Assembly: GCF_963675165.1 (NCBI RefSeq)
Contig: NC_087379.1
Coordinates: 2,360,201-2,424,200 of the forward strand
Source: Halichondria panicea
Lineage: Eukaryota; Porifera; Demospongiae; Suberitida; Halichondriidae
DNA: 64,000 nucleotides
Direction of reading: 5' to 3'
A model generated the notes under the pieces. That model searched no databases, had not been told where the DNA came from, and saw nothing but the letters and a program-made list of their open reading frames with translations. Below, piece after piece: positions 31,590 to 41,758 of this stretch. The first letter of the stretch is position 1; the number at the start of each line of letters is the position of its first letter. A program made the position numbers and the translations under genes.

Positions 31590-34500
31590 ATGGCTCTAAA
31601 TCCACAAGCTTTCGAGCAGTTCACACTGAGACAAATTCGCATTACTGAGAATGAGTTAGGACATGGTTCCTACGCTGTTGTCATGGAGCTAGAGTATCGA
31701 GGACTGAAATGTGCCGGCAAGAAGCTTTATCAAGTTCTCTACGAGACTGGAATCGGGCATGCAGCACGAAGGTATCTAGAGGAGTGTCACCTGCTCAGTC
31801 AAACTAGGCACCCCAACATTGTCCAGTTTCTGGGAGTCTGTTTTGAGGAAGGCTCTCAGTTCCCCATCCTAGTCATGGAGTTTCTCCCCATCAACTTGAC
31901 CAGCTGCCTCGAGCGCTATGGTATTCTCCCCGATGAGATCAACTTCTCCATCCTCCATGACGTCTCACTGGGCCTGGCCTACCTCCATGGCCAAACACCA
32001 GTCATTGTGCACAGAGACCTCTCAGCCAACAATGTCCTCTTGTCCACTAACATGACGGCCAAGATATCTGATCTGGGGGTTGCTTGAATATTGAACCTCA
32101 TCCCCCTTCAAGTGAGTCGAATGACGGAGACCCCTGGCACCCCAGCGTACATGCCCCCCGAAGTGATGGTTGCTAACCCCCACTACAACACCAGTGTGGA
32201 TGTGTTCTCCTTTGGGATAATGATGATTCACACCTTCACGGCAGAGTGGCCACTACCAAAGATTGGCCCCAACAGAATCGATCCTGCTAATCCCAATGGT
32301 CTGATACCAGTGACGGAAGCTGAACGACGTGAAGAGTTTCTTCGAAGCATTTCCCCAGACCACCCTCTGATGGACCTCATCATGCGCTGTCTCAGCAACA
32401 ATCCTCAGCAAAGGCCTAAAGCAGCGGAGATAGTGGGTCGGATGGTGGGTGTGGTACTTAAACACCCTCCCTCCTTTGAGAACAGAGTGGAGATGCTCCA
32501 GCGAGTGAGTGCTCTACTGTCAAAGAAGAGGGAGCTTGAGAAGGAGGTTGTGAGGAAGGACTCGGCAATCCAGGAGAAAGCAGGAGATAACGAAGCACTG
32601 GCCGGGGATAAAAGACGACATGAGGAAGAAAGTAAAAACACTGTCGAGCGTATGCAGTTGGTGCACTCTGTGGAAACTGATCAGTTTAAATTGGAGAATG
32701 AAGATCTTAAAGGTAAATTCGAAGAAAGAGAGACAATTGTTATCATGAAAGATGCTAGGATTACTGAGTTAGAACGTCGATGTAAGCAACTCACTGAAAA
32801 AGTGGAGCAGCAAATCAGAGACAAAAACTCTATTATTGCTGACAAAGATTTGACTATTGCTCACAAAGATTCAACTATTGCTCACAAAGATTCGATGCTT
32901 GCCTCCAAATGCACTTCCCTTCAGAAGAAAGAAGCCACCATTCAGATTTTAAATGACCAACTCACCAAAACTAGACACTACCTGACCAGTAAACCACAGG
33001 TGAGCTCATCAACACTGTACTACTAAGTGCATGCACACATCTAAAATAATTATAATACTTAGTGTGACAGGCTCTGGGAAAAGGGCCAAAGTGGCGCAAG
33101 CTATAATTTTTGCGATCTATATACCAGATGATAGGGCAAAGAATTGCCTACGCATTGATATTGTTAGTGTGCACATACCTCGTTCCATTCCTGAGTTATG
33201 CGCGTTGGAAACTCGAAGCTGTAAAACAGCAGTATTGAGAAATGCCCACTCAAAGATTGCTAAATTGGGGAAAGTAAGGTAATGGTGGCTGCTTAGACAA
33301 AGTACTTTATTTGGATTCAGAGCATCAGATTTTGCAGAGAGGTAGTAGCAAGACTGTAGATAACATTAGAAAAAATATTTTTTTATGAGATTATACACTG
33401 TAGCAAGTAATACATGTACTACATGTATGTATGATAGAGAAGAGAGTATCGAACGTAGGCATACTGTACATCAGATGTATGCGGAGAGTAACGTGACCTG
33501 TCACAAGCTTGGAATTTGCACACTGACCAATCTAAGCGTGGGTGATGTAATCTACTTTCAGATACAGGAAGTCACGTTACTCTCAGCATACATCTGATGC
33601 ACAGTATGCCTACGTTCGATACTCTCTCTGTCATAATTATACTCTTGACTGTAGCCTATAAATCTTGATACCAAAATCTGCTCCCAGAGCCTGTCACATA
33701 ATATGATACCGTCTTTTCATAATTATACATAATTATATTCCACCTTACTCTTCCAATACTATGATGTGTACAAAGAAGCGCCTTAAATAACCAGTTTCAA
33801 TTTTTTTCCCACATGAAATATAATGTTCACAAGATATTAACGTTACAATCATTCTAAACTTGATTTGCAGCACACAAGCGATTGACTGTCTGTATTCTCC
33901 AGTCCTTACAGGTTCAGTTGTCCTACAGTCAGTGCTCTACAGCTCCAGTGAATATGACTAGTGGAGTAGCGGTAACCATCAATGGCAAGGTCTACTATGG
34001 TGGAGGAGTCTGTGATGATGATTATGGCAGCTACTGTGTTCACTGTTACGATCTGCCGCAAGATGTCTGGTCAACTCTGCCCAGACTTCCTGTACGGTAT
34101 TTTGGTCTAGGGGAGGTCAAAGGTGAACTGGTAACAGTTGGCGGTGTGACTTCATCCCTCTCTGTATCCAACGTGGTACATGAGTTTGTCAAAGGAAGTA
34201 ACTGGAAACAGACGATCCCACCCATCCCCATAGCGAGGTATTGGCCAGCAGTCATTAGTCTTCCAGCATATCTGGTTGTAGCAGGAGGTGGGTTATTCCT
34301 TGGTGCCCTCACTGATAATGTTGAGATCTACAACATCAGCACCTCCCAATGGAGCGAGACAGACAGACTACCGTATATTTGTAATGACCAAAGAGGAATT
34401 GTCTACAACAACACAGTGTACCTAATGGGGGGATCTGACGGCAAGAATCTAAACAAGGTGTTAGCTACTCAAGTCGACAAGCTCATCTCAATACACCGAC

Positions 34501-34823
34501 AGGATGATGGGAGTGCCAACAAAGCCGACTCTGTCTGGAATACATCATCTAACACACCGTCTTACCACCCCTCCCCTGTAATGATATCAGACACCCTCTT
34601 TGCTGTTGGTGGAATGAATCATGAAGAGGAAGCCACTCAAAGGATCTATGCCTACTCGTCCGCGATGGACTCCTGGCTCTACGTTGGTGATCTACCATCT
34701 CCTATAGCACACGCTGCCACTGTGTCACTGTCTTCAACAGAGTGCCTTTTGATTGGGGGATGGAACAAAGGAGAAAGACAATCAACTGTGTATAAAATTA
34801 GTATCACAACAACCATTAATTGA
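31590..34823 (+). pseudogene. Kinase-coiled coil-kelch gene, copy 1, with in-frame stop
   Basis: Two exons: 31590-32999 (kinase and coiled coil) and 33912-34823 (kelch), joined in phase 0 through KPQ|VQLSYSQCS. The kinase keeps its glycine loop GHGSYAVV, the CAGKK lysine, HRDLSANN and DLG. Codon 166, right after DLGVA, is TGA (32085-32087) where the paralogues have CGA (Arg). The frame is then open to the end, so a C-to-T change at a CpG is the only break seen. If translated as read, the product stops before the activation segment and lacks PPE, the coiled coil and kelch. The kelch exon has six GG-ending blades (YYGGG, TVGG, VAGG, LMGG, AVGG, LIGG). A 5' UTR intron is likely (donor gtaagt 31428, acceptor cacacag 31573-31579). 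Could be a recent pseudogene, an allele or a base error. Confidence 0.85.
33064..33697. mobile_element. 634-bp TIR element in the intron of kinase copy 1
   Basis: Perfect 16-bp terminal inverted repeats gtgacaggctctggga (33064-33079) and its reverse complement (33682-33697). Inside lies a second inverted repeat of nearly 60 bp (about 33442-33497 against 33570-33628, around tatcgaacgtaggcatactg). No coding content. Absent from the introns of copies 2 and 3, so it arrived after the duplications or was lost there. Confidence 0.75.
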
Positions 34824-34893
34824 TTGATAGGTGTATTTTATTGAGTGAATGCTGAAAGGTTAATTTGTGTAGTACCAGCTCCACCCCCTTATA

Positions 34894-35019
34894 TACCGTA
34901 TAGCAGGTAATTTTCGAGGGACAAAATATTCGTGGTCGCTTCATTCGTGGGTAAAATATTGTGGTCAGACCTCCAACCACGAATATTTTGCCCCACGAAA
35001 ACTACACGCTATACAGTAG
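34894..35019. mobile_element. Short MITE of the TATAGC...TTTTCG family
   Basis: Starts taccgtatagcaggtaattt and ends in the inverted form cgaaaactacacgctatacagta; inner arms attcgtggt / accacgaat. It follows the kelch exon of copy 1 by 70 bp. Confidence 0.65.
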
Positions 35020-35039
35020 ATTTCTTATAGATTTCATGA

Positions 35040-35220
35040 TGTGAGACACTATTAAACTGTTCTCCTGGTGTCATCCTGTGCTCTGAGAGTGTGGATGTCC
35101 AGCCTGCCCTACACTGATGAGCATAAGGTATTATTAAGGTTCTGGTCCATCCTAGGATCCTAGGAGTTATAGGTCTCACAGGAGCCACTGTGAACTTGTC
35201 CACTGCATGCCCCGGGCCCA
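35040..35220. pseudogene. Junction of DNAJC25 exon 1 and CWF19L1 exon fragments
   Basis: Bases about 35051-35083 (+) match the signal-peptide region of DNAJC25 exon 1 (ctgttctcctggtgtc, then cctgtgctct) with a small insertion. Directly after, about 35115-35215 matches, on the minus strand, the CWF19L1-like exon at 51375-51480 (atgagcataa, ctggtccatcct, DKFTVAPVRP). The two pieces meet without their own genes, so this reads as a segmental-duplication joint. Confidence 0.65.
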
Positions 35221-35379
35221 GAGGAGGGAGGACACAATTAACCTTAGCTCTAATTAGCTAATTATCGCGACCTTTTAATTACATTCTTTGAATGATTCAT
35301 CTTTTCTTTCTTTATAACCTCTACATATTGGACACAAGAGCTAGAGCCTTTTCTCCTACTGGAGGTACCCCTATGGCCA

Positions 35380-35600
35380 AGTTGTCAGGACCTGAAGGTA
35401 ATAGGACCTATAAGAAGCTCCTCAAGTACTCCTATCTCTAAGATCCCTGTGAGAAGCATCCCAGGCACTCTGATCTTGTCTCTGTGAGAAGCACTCTTGA
35501 TCCTGGAGACAGGATCCCTATGAGGAGCACCCCAGGCACTCCTGTCTCCAAGATCCCTATGAGAAGCACCCCAGGCACTCCTGTCTCTGTGATAAAGCTG
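35380..35600. repeat. Minisatellite, unit about 35-40 bp
   Basis: Degenerate tandem units built on atccctatgagaagcacccc and aggcactcctgtctc. Five or six copies are visible. No gene. Confidence 0.75.
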
Positions 35601-37179
35601 CAACATGGAATTGTTTAGTTCAGAGTGTCTCCAACATGAAGAACATCAATGACACTAACAGTCTCAGCTTCTAGCACCCCTTTATTTGTATGGTTTGCTC
35701 ATAGATAGTAGAGGGGAGGGATTGGAAACATCTCAGGTGACCAATGTATTGCCCTAGAGAATTCTGACACCATGCGTGTTGCATTCCGCAAGTATTGATT
35801 GCGATTGATTGCGAGCCAGATGCAAAGACAAAAGAGAAGAAAGTGAAGAAAACTGCAGTAAGCACTGGCAGAGCTAGTCTGTATGTACATTATCCATAGT
35901 AAATGTATGGTTTACATCATTTACCTAATTTATTTGATCATCAGAGCTCCATGTTATACTGTTTTACATGTATTTAGCTAAGAATTGGTAAGTAAGAAAC
36001 TTTATGGGGGGATGTCTTGAGCTAGGAAGTAGTCATGGTTGCTTGAGAGTGATCAGAGTGTAGAGGGAGCATTGAAATATGCAGTAGGCATAGCCAAGTT
36101 GAGCATTATGCTGTTTAATGTTGAATATTTGCTTTTAAGTGTGAAAACAAGGATTCAAAAGTAACTTATTTTGCAGGGGAGCTACTGGTTAACAATAAAT
36201 TATACATCACTATTGTTTAGTTCTACATGTTGCTTAATGATCCCGATGTGCAGTAAGAAAAGATTTTCCTTGCTAACGTTTATCGTTTTGGAAATATACT
36301 AATTCAAACTTACCCATACATTTTTTCCCAGGGGTACTCAGAAAATCAGAAAATCTGCCAAGACCCTTTTGTATGCCAACGGCAGAGGGGAGGGACACAT
36401 GATAACCCCACTGTTATGTATTATGATTAGTAAATTCTTTTGCAAGAGCTAAACAGTGACCGATGACGAGAATACACCATTGCCTAAAAGGGCGTCAGGC
36501 TCATAAAAATTATGTTTTGTGTTTGTAAACATTTTTATGTAAACATCAAAATTGTGTGATTGTGTGAAAGTCATAATGTTATGAAGCAGTGAACAGTGCC
36601 TAGTACTAGTACCATAAAGTATAAATAATTATTGAGTTCTTCCTAGATTTAATTTCTTTGTAAATGCATGCCTTGTTATTTTCAAGGCTTGGAGAATGTG
36701 TAATCTTCACTCAAGTATTTGCAAAGAGAAAAGTGTCAGTCATTCAGATGTACAACAGCAACCAGAGCAACATTTCTATTGAAATTTGACCAAGTGCAGC
36801 AATAACATGCATCATAATTATAATTATACACGTAATAATAGCTGTTAGCCATAAATATAATGCTCATGATTATCAATGTTCAATTTATAAATAGTTGTGG
36901 TCAGTTATATTGCAGTAATTTGTGACGGAGGAGGAGGATGATCAACTGGCACATTGTAGTATATATTCGCACGTACATTTGATAAAACAGTAATAATTGA
37001 TAGCAACGAGGGATCCATTCGTTTGGGAGAACTTTCCTCCAATTTTACTTGACGGTGTGAAGTGTAAAATGTGCCCACCATATCTCTGAAGAAGCATTCC
37101 ACATCTCACATCTTCAGTTGTGGAAGCTCTTGAATGCTTGATATCTCTTCAGTGCAAGTGAGAGAGATCTTTCCAGCAG
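35601..37179. other. Gene-poor intergenic DNA
   Basis: AT-rich sequence without a convincing coding frame, RNA gene or strong repeat on either strand. Confidence 0.5.
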
Positions 37180-37186
37180 TTCACTC

Positions 37187-37482
37187 CTAGACTCGCAAGC
37201 CGTCACTGTTGCAGGCGAACAGTAGACTGGTCAAACTCCGTGTTGAGACTCGTGTTGCACAGTCAGCATATCAGAAAATATTTTAAGTGGCTGCGGTTTT
37301 CGTGACGTCAGTATACTGCATGTGATACGTAGAGTTTTCTAGTGAAACGTCACTATCATTGATCTTGTGGTAACCGCATGCGGTTAGTTGCCACAAATAT
37401 CGTGGCAAACGTTACACAAGTCTCAACACGGAGTTTGACCAGTCTACTGTTCGCCTGCAACAGTGACGGCTTGCGAGTCTAG
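37187..37482. mobile_element. MITE with perfect 64-bp inverted arms
   Basis: Arms 37187-37250 and 37419-37482 are exact reverse complements, starting ctagactcgcaagccgtcac. The 7-bp direct repeat ttcactc abuts both ends (37180-37186 and 37483-37489), as expected of a target-site duplication. The interior is 168 bp and non-coding. The perfect arms point to recent movement. Confidence 0.85.
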
Positions 37483-37489
37483 TTCACTC

Positions 37490-38240
37490 CTGTGTACCCA
37501 TGGTTAGGCTCTTGAATCAGCCGCCCTTCTCAAGGTCTCTCCCTCCTCAGGTAGGAAGGGCGGCTAATTCATGAGACTGGCATGCAACGGAGAGACCTGA
37601 TTAGCAAAGCATGTTGGCTTTAATTACCGCATTAGTCGCTTCCGGAATTTTGAGTATAAAAAGAGCTGCCCAGGACGCGACCTTTGACCCCGAAAATTTC
37701 ATTCAAGCCTTAGTAACGAGCTGTTTTTTTCTTTTGCGCAAAAGCGCTCAGAACCCATTCATACACACCGTGAACCACTAAAAAAATACACAGAAGGGAG
37801 GGGAATACATTCCTGGTGGGTTTTCTTTTTTACCAGAATCAAAAAGACAAAAATAAAAATTTATGATTATGGCTGACAAATAAATAATGCTTAGGTAGGT
37901 CTGTAGGTACAGTAAAAGGCTATGTCTATACAGCTCCAGGTTAGCTACAGTTAGCATTACTCCAGTGAACTCTTCCAAAGAGTTTTCCTTGATTTCTTGC
38001 ATATAAATAGACGGCATTGAGACTTGAGACTACGCCATTGTGCATTGTAGAAAGTTGGCGAAATTGATTCTGAAAAAGAATTTATATCAGCATTAATTAA
38101 TGTCAGTATATCAAACAAATGTTTGCTATCATTTAGAGTTGTAGAGTGCGGTGCAAACAAGTGAGAGCTCTCCCGGGTAGGGGTTGGTAGTGCTGGCATC
38201 ATTTTGGGGAAGAACTATGCTGGTATCATGGGAACATTAG
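37490..38240. other. Intergenic DNA with one foldback
   Basis: A foldback with arms around agccgcccttc / gaagggcggct spans about 37518-37578; a related piece is at 57818-57836. A TATA-like gagtataaaaagagc occurs at about 37652-37666 without a gene that I can recognise behind it. Confidence 0.4.
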
Positions 38241-38368
38241 TGAGAATAATACGAAGGTTTTGGAAATACAGGTCAGTCGAGTCAGTAGTATAAACATCTG
38301 TAGGCCTGATGAAAGTTGCGAGTACATGGGATGTGGAATAATGTGGGAATGAATAATAGAACTACCAA

Positions 38369-39112
38369 CCCCTAGCAGTGAGTCTTCCTCCAGAAAAGAG
38401 GCCAGAGAGGTAACGATATAATTATTGCTTGATACAGTAGTAAGACTTACATTTTCTGTATACATAGGTTGATGCCAGGAAGACTGTCCTGTCAACAAGC
38501 GACGGTAGTCCTTCAAAGCGACCTGAGAAAAGATGAACGTTATTAATAATAATGACTCCATGTATGAAGGTTATTATACAAATGTCATGGTGGCTATGAG
38601 CATGATGACCCACTAGTAATTGAACAGAAAAAACACCCGTCCATTTTGTCACTAGTCCCCCACCCTTCACCACAGCCATAACACCCAGCTGCTGTTTGTG
38701 CGATATTTAAAACTTACAATAGTAGTACAATCAATTTCCGTTCTTCAGGAGGTGCTTGGACGATACCCGAACCCACTAGGTGTTCCCTGGCCCTACAGAC
38801 TTTCAACACTTCACTTCGTTACTTTATCCATATAAAATGAAATGTTAATGTTAAAAAGCACTCGTAGGTTGATAAAGTCACATTACTGTATACTATATAC
38901 TACTTACTTTTATACTATAGACTAGACTATTTACCTTCTTCAACAACAACATCAGTTTGCCAAATCTTCATGTTTTCCAAGGCCAATGAACCTCTGGCAG
39001 CAAGAAAATTAAACGCTTAGCACTGTCAATTCTATCAACAAAGACCTGCTTGGTATCTTCAGTCTCAAACCAAAGCTCCTGTGGACCCCAGTAGGCTTCT
39101 TCTGAGGTTGAG
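38369..39112 (-). pseudogene. Unrecognised minus-strand gene remnant
   Basis: Several minus-strand stretches look like protein-coding exons. About 39110-38938 reads EAYWGPQELWFETEDTKQVF and, after a 1-base frame change near 39012, LAARGSLALENMKIWQTD, ending at a GT donor. About 38826-38719 reads VLKVCRAREHLVGSGIVQAP and ends at a GTAAG donor. 38522-38451 is flanked by CAG and GTAAGT and reads VALKDYRRLLTGQSSWHQPM. I do not recognise the family. The frame change suggests a pseudogene, but an intron could explain it. Confidence 0.35.
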
Positions 39113-40042
39113 AACACTTCTTGAAAATAAACTTTTGACAGCCATTTTTTGTTTTATGTTATGTCATGTCTACTATCTCGTGAGAGCGCGGAAGAAGGCG
39201 TTTCAAAAGAAGACCGTAAGAATATTCGAAAGAATGTGCATTGTACCGCAAGGGCGTCTTTTTGCAAGACTCAAGTAAATTCATTTTTTCATTTTCGCCA
39301 TTTTCCTGTTGCATCCGGTCAGAGCTGCCCGGAAGTATTATTGCATTACACACTAGGAAGTGATTCTTATTTGGAATGAAACGTTTTCAGCAGTGAGAGA
39401 ACAAGAAAAACAATAATTTACCACTTATGATCATGCAATGCAATGTTTATCAGTCTCTTTTCATGTTTTCTGATGCTCTGTATAACTTCTTTACTCTTTT
39501 GCAGTGAGGCTGAGGGTCAGGAGGTTGTCAGTGTTCAGTTTAGCCGTCATATTTAATGCATCTAACAGGCATCAGTGCTGGGAATGAGTGCTTTGAGCGG
39601 AATATTTCACATGTAGAAGTGTACTGCACCGTACCACCATTTAAGCCTGTTTAGCTTTTGTAATTCCTTTTTGCTTAAAAACTGGTTGTCACACTTTTAT
39701 TTTGCTATAGCGGTCCATGTTTCCTCTTCTGATACACTGGAGCATGATAGAAAGCAAATATACGCTGTTTATCCTTTCAGAACTATCCATTTTCAAAACG
39801 GGTTGCTGGTTAAGTGAATGTCCAAGTTTTTCTTGTCTGTTCTCTACAAAATCTTTTAGTAGCCTTCTGCTAGCTCTCCTGGTATTCTAGAGTTTTATTT
39901 CTTGGTCTTTTAGCCATTTTCTTTCTCTTAAAATCGTCTTCAACTTAACTGGGAGAAACTCAATTTTGTTGCTACGCATCCTTGTGGTTGACAAAGCAAC
40001 CGCATGTGAAGCATGCGCAGATTCAACCTGCATTTTGGTTGC
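39113..40042. other. Intergenic DNA
   Basis: No gene recognised. A copy of the gttgc-containing subterminal motif of the following transposon lies at about 39986-40004 (ggttgacaaagcaacc). Confidence 0.4.
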
Positions 40043-40098
40043 TACAGAGGTTTTCAGGTTGCTTGTCACAAGCCTTTGTGAAGGTGAAGTGCGCATGC

Positions 40099-40271
40099 GC
40101 ATATATTCTCCAGACCTAAACCCAGCAGAGGAAGTGTTTAGTGAAGTAAAAAGCATAATGAAACAAAACAATGCTTTATTTCAAGTCACAAGGTTTCTGT
40201 TAGCTACGGCATTCAGCATGGTCACCAAGGAGGACTGCTTAAAGTTTATTACACATTCTGGATATTTATAA
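40099..40271 (+). pseudogene. DDE transposase C-terminal fragment (IS630/Tc1 type)
   Basis: About 57 codons read YSPDLNPAEEVFSEVKSIMK and continue to a stop at 40269-40271. SPDLNPxE is the signature around the last catalytic acidic residue of IS630/Tc1/mariner (DDE_3) transposases. Nothing upstream in any frame supplies the DDE core, so it is a fragment. Confidence 0.75.
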
Positions 40272-40338
40272 AATTATCATACAGGACAACAATTATACAT
40301 GTACAATTTTTTATTGAAATTCTGTTAACTGGAAAAAA

Positions 40339-41270
40339 TTAAGAAACAGTTTTGTTCAGGTGATGAAGGAGACTCATGATTGACTCTTTCTCGGAGCAAA
40401 ATTCACTTTCAGACAAAATTCCTATGCTCTTCAAATTTTGAAGTTCTGAAAGCTGTCTATACAGTTTTGATCGACCTTCAATGACCTTTGCAGGACTACT
40501 ACCAACTGCACTTGTATCTTTTGGAGAGAGAGCAGAAGTTATGGCTGTTGCAGCTTCACTCATCAAATGAGATACAGAGTTTTGACTTTTCTTGCGATAA
40601 GGAGTTCCTCCTCCAGACCTAGCAAACATTGTTGTATTTGGGGGATCGTCTAACCCTTCGTGTAAACCACCAGTAATCATTTCTCCCCAAATGCGATACT
40701 GCACCAATGTGAATTTCGACCCATACTTTTCTTTTAGATTTTCCACAGTCTCCTGGACCTCGTCTTCTTTACTGGTGTCACTTTTCTTTTTCTTTTTAAC
40801 ACTGTCTTCATTTATAGATGCTGTTTTTTTCCTCTTATTTCCTCTTGCTGTAGTACCTGGAATGCATTCTTTAAGACCATCGCACCATAGTGTTAAACTA
40901 CAATTGGGCTTATTTAAATCAGCCAAAACTTCATACACGTCTTCTTCACTACGACTCCGTATCACGGCAGATCCACGTACGTAGCCAACATCAAAGTCTT
41001 CCTGTGTAATATCTTGACACAGTTGGCTTCTTATTACTATCTTCAGATCATCACATGAACAGTATCGATATTACGAAGGGTAAAAGATCGACACACCTTA
41101 CTATCGTCCTTACACACAGCTCTCAAAACAATTTTGTCCAGTTTGGTAGACTTTTCAATCGACAAAGGGTGACCTTGGCACCCTGACAGTGGAGTAACCC
41201 TAACTCTACTGCTGTTTACTGTCACACTGTGTTGTACTAAGTTTCTAATAGCATTTTGACTAAGATTCAT
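40339..41270 (-). pseudogene. Transposon-borne SHOCT-like protein gene, one frameshift
   Basis: The minus-strand frame from the ATG at 41270 (MNLSQNAIRNLVQHSV) stops at 41043. Shifting frame by one base near 41060 gives an open frame of about 235 codons to 40339 (VIRSRSEEDVYEVLADL ... HLNKTVS). The middle carries a K-rich basic stretch (KKKKK), then YRIWGEMITGGLHEG, then a C-terminal helix-turn-helix-like LSELQNLKSIGILSESEF that looks like a SHOCT-type short C-terminal domain. A short intron is the alternative to the frameshift. It lies wholly inside the TIRs, facing the transposase remnant, so it is probably an accessory gene of the element. Function unknown. Confidence 0.5.
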
Positions 41271-41394
41271 TTTTCCTCTTCTATCTATGATTTTCCAAGC
41301 CACGTGTCTCAGTGGAGTCCAAAGTTCATACAGTAGAATGATTGATACGCATGCGCGGACTCTACGTGACAAGCAACCTGAAAACCTCTGTAAG

Positions 41395-41517
41395 CATCCA
41401 TGGATACTGATGATTATCACTCGTCCGTGCCTAGTAACACTCGTGCCTTGCAGGCACTCGTACGATCGTGCAGTTACTGGCACAGAAGACTCGTGATAAT
41501 CTGCAGTATCCATAGGA
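41395..41517. mobile_element. Foldback element
   Basis: Ends tccatggatactgatgatta and the inverse of cctatggatactgcagatta enclose a smaller inverted core. Its left edge lies within a few bases of the 25-bp TIR element. A solitary end is found at 48429-48470 (cctatggatactgaagatta). Confidence 0.6.
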
Positions 41518-41758
41518 TAATAATTATCATAATTATAGCGTAAATCCAAGCCAAGCCAAGCTTTTTTTTTACAGGTAAGATCAAGTGAATAGTTTTAACT
41601 GCATGTGCTTCTGTAAGCCTTACAGTAGCATATAGATAAAAGCCTTACAGTAAGGCTTACTTTTAATTCTAGCGGTCATACCATTACTTGTGTACAGTAC
41701 ATAGCCAAAGGATTATATATTTTACATATCCATGCTTATTCACACAGTAACGAATACA

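Larger units (their letters stand above)
40045..41390. mobile_element. TA-flanked DNA transposon with 25-bp TIRs
   Basis: The ends CAGAGGTTTTCAGGTTGC... (40045-40069) and the exact reverse complement (41366-41390) are each flanked by TA (40043-40044 and 41391-41392), the target choice of the Tc1/mariner/IS630 group. Inside, a plus-strand transposase C-terminus (40099-40271) faces a minus-strand gene (41270-40339), with their 3' ends about 67 bp apart. The N-terminal catalytic part of the transposase is missing, so this copy is internally deleted and non-autonomous. gcgcatgcgc-like sites lie inside each end (about 40091 and 41348). Confidence 0.75.
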
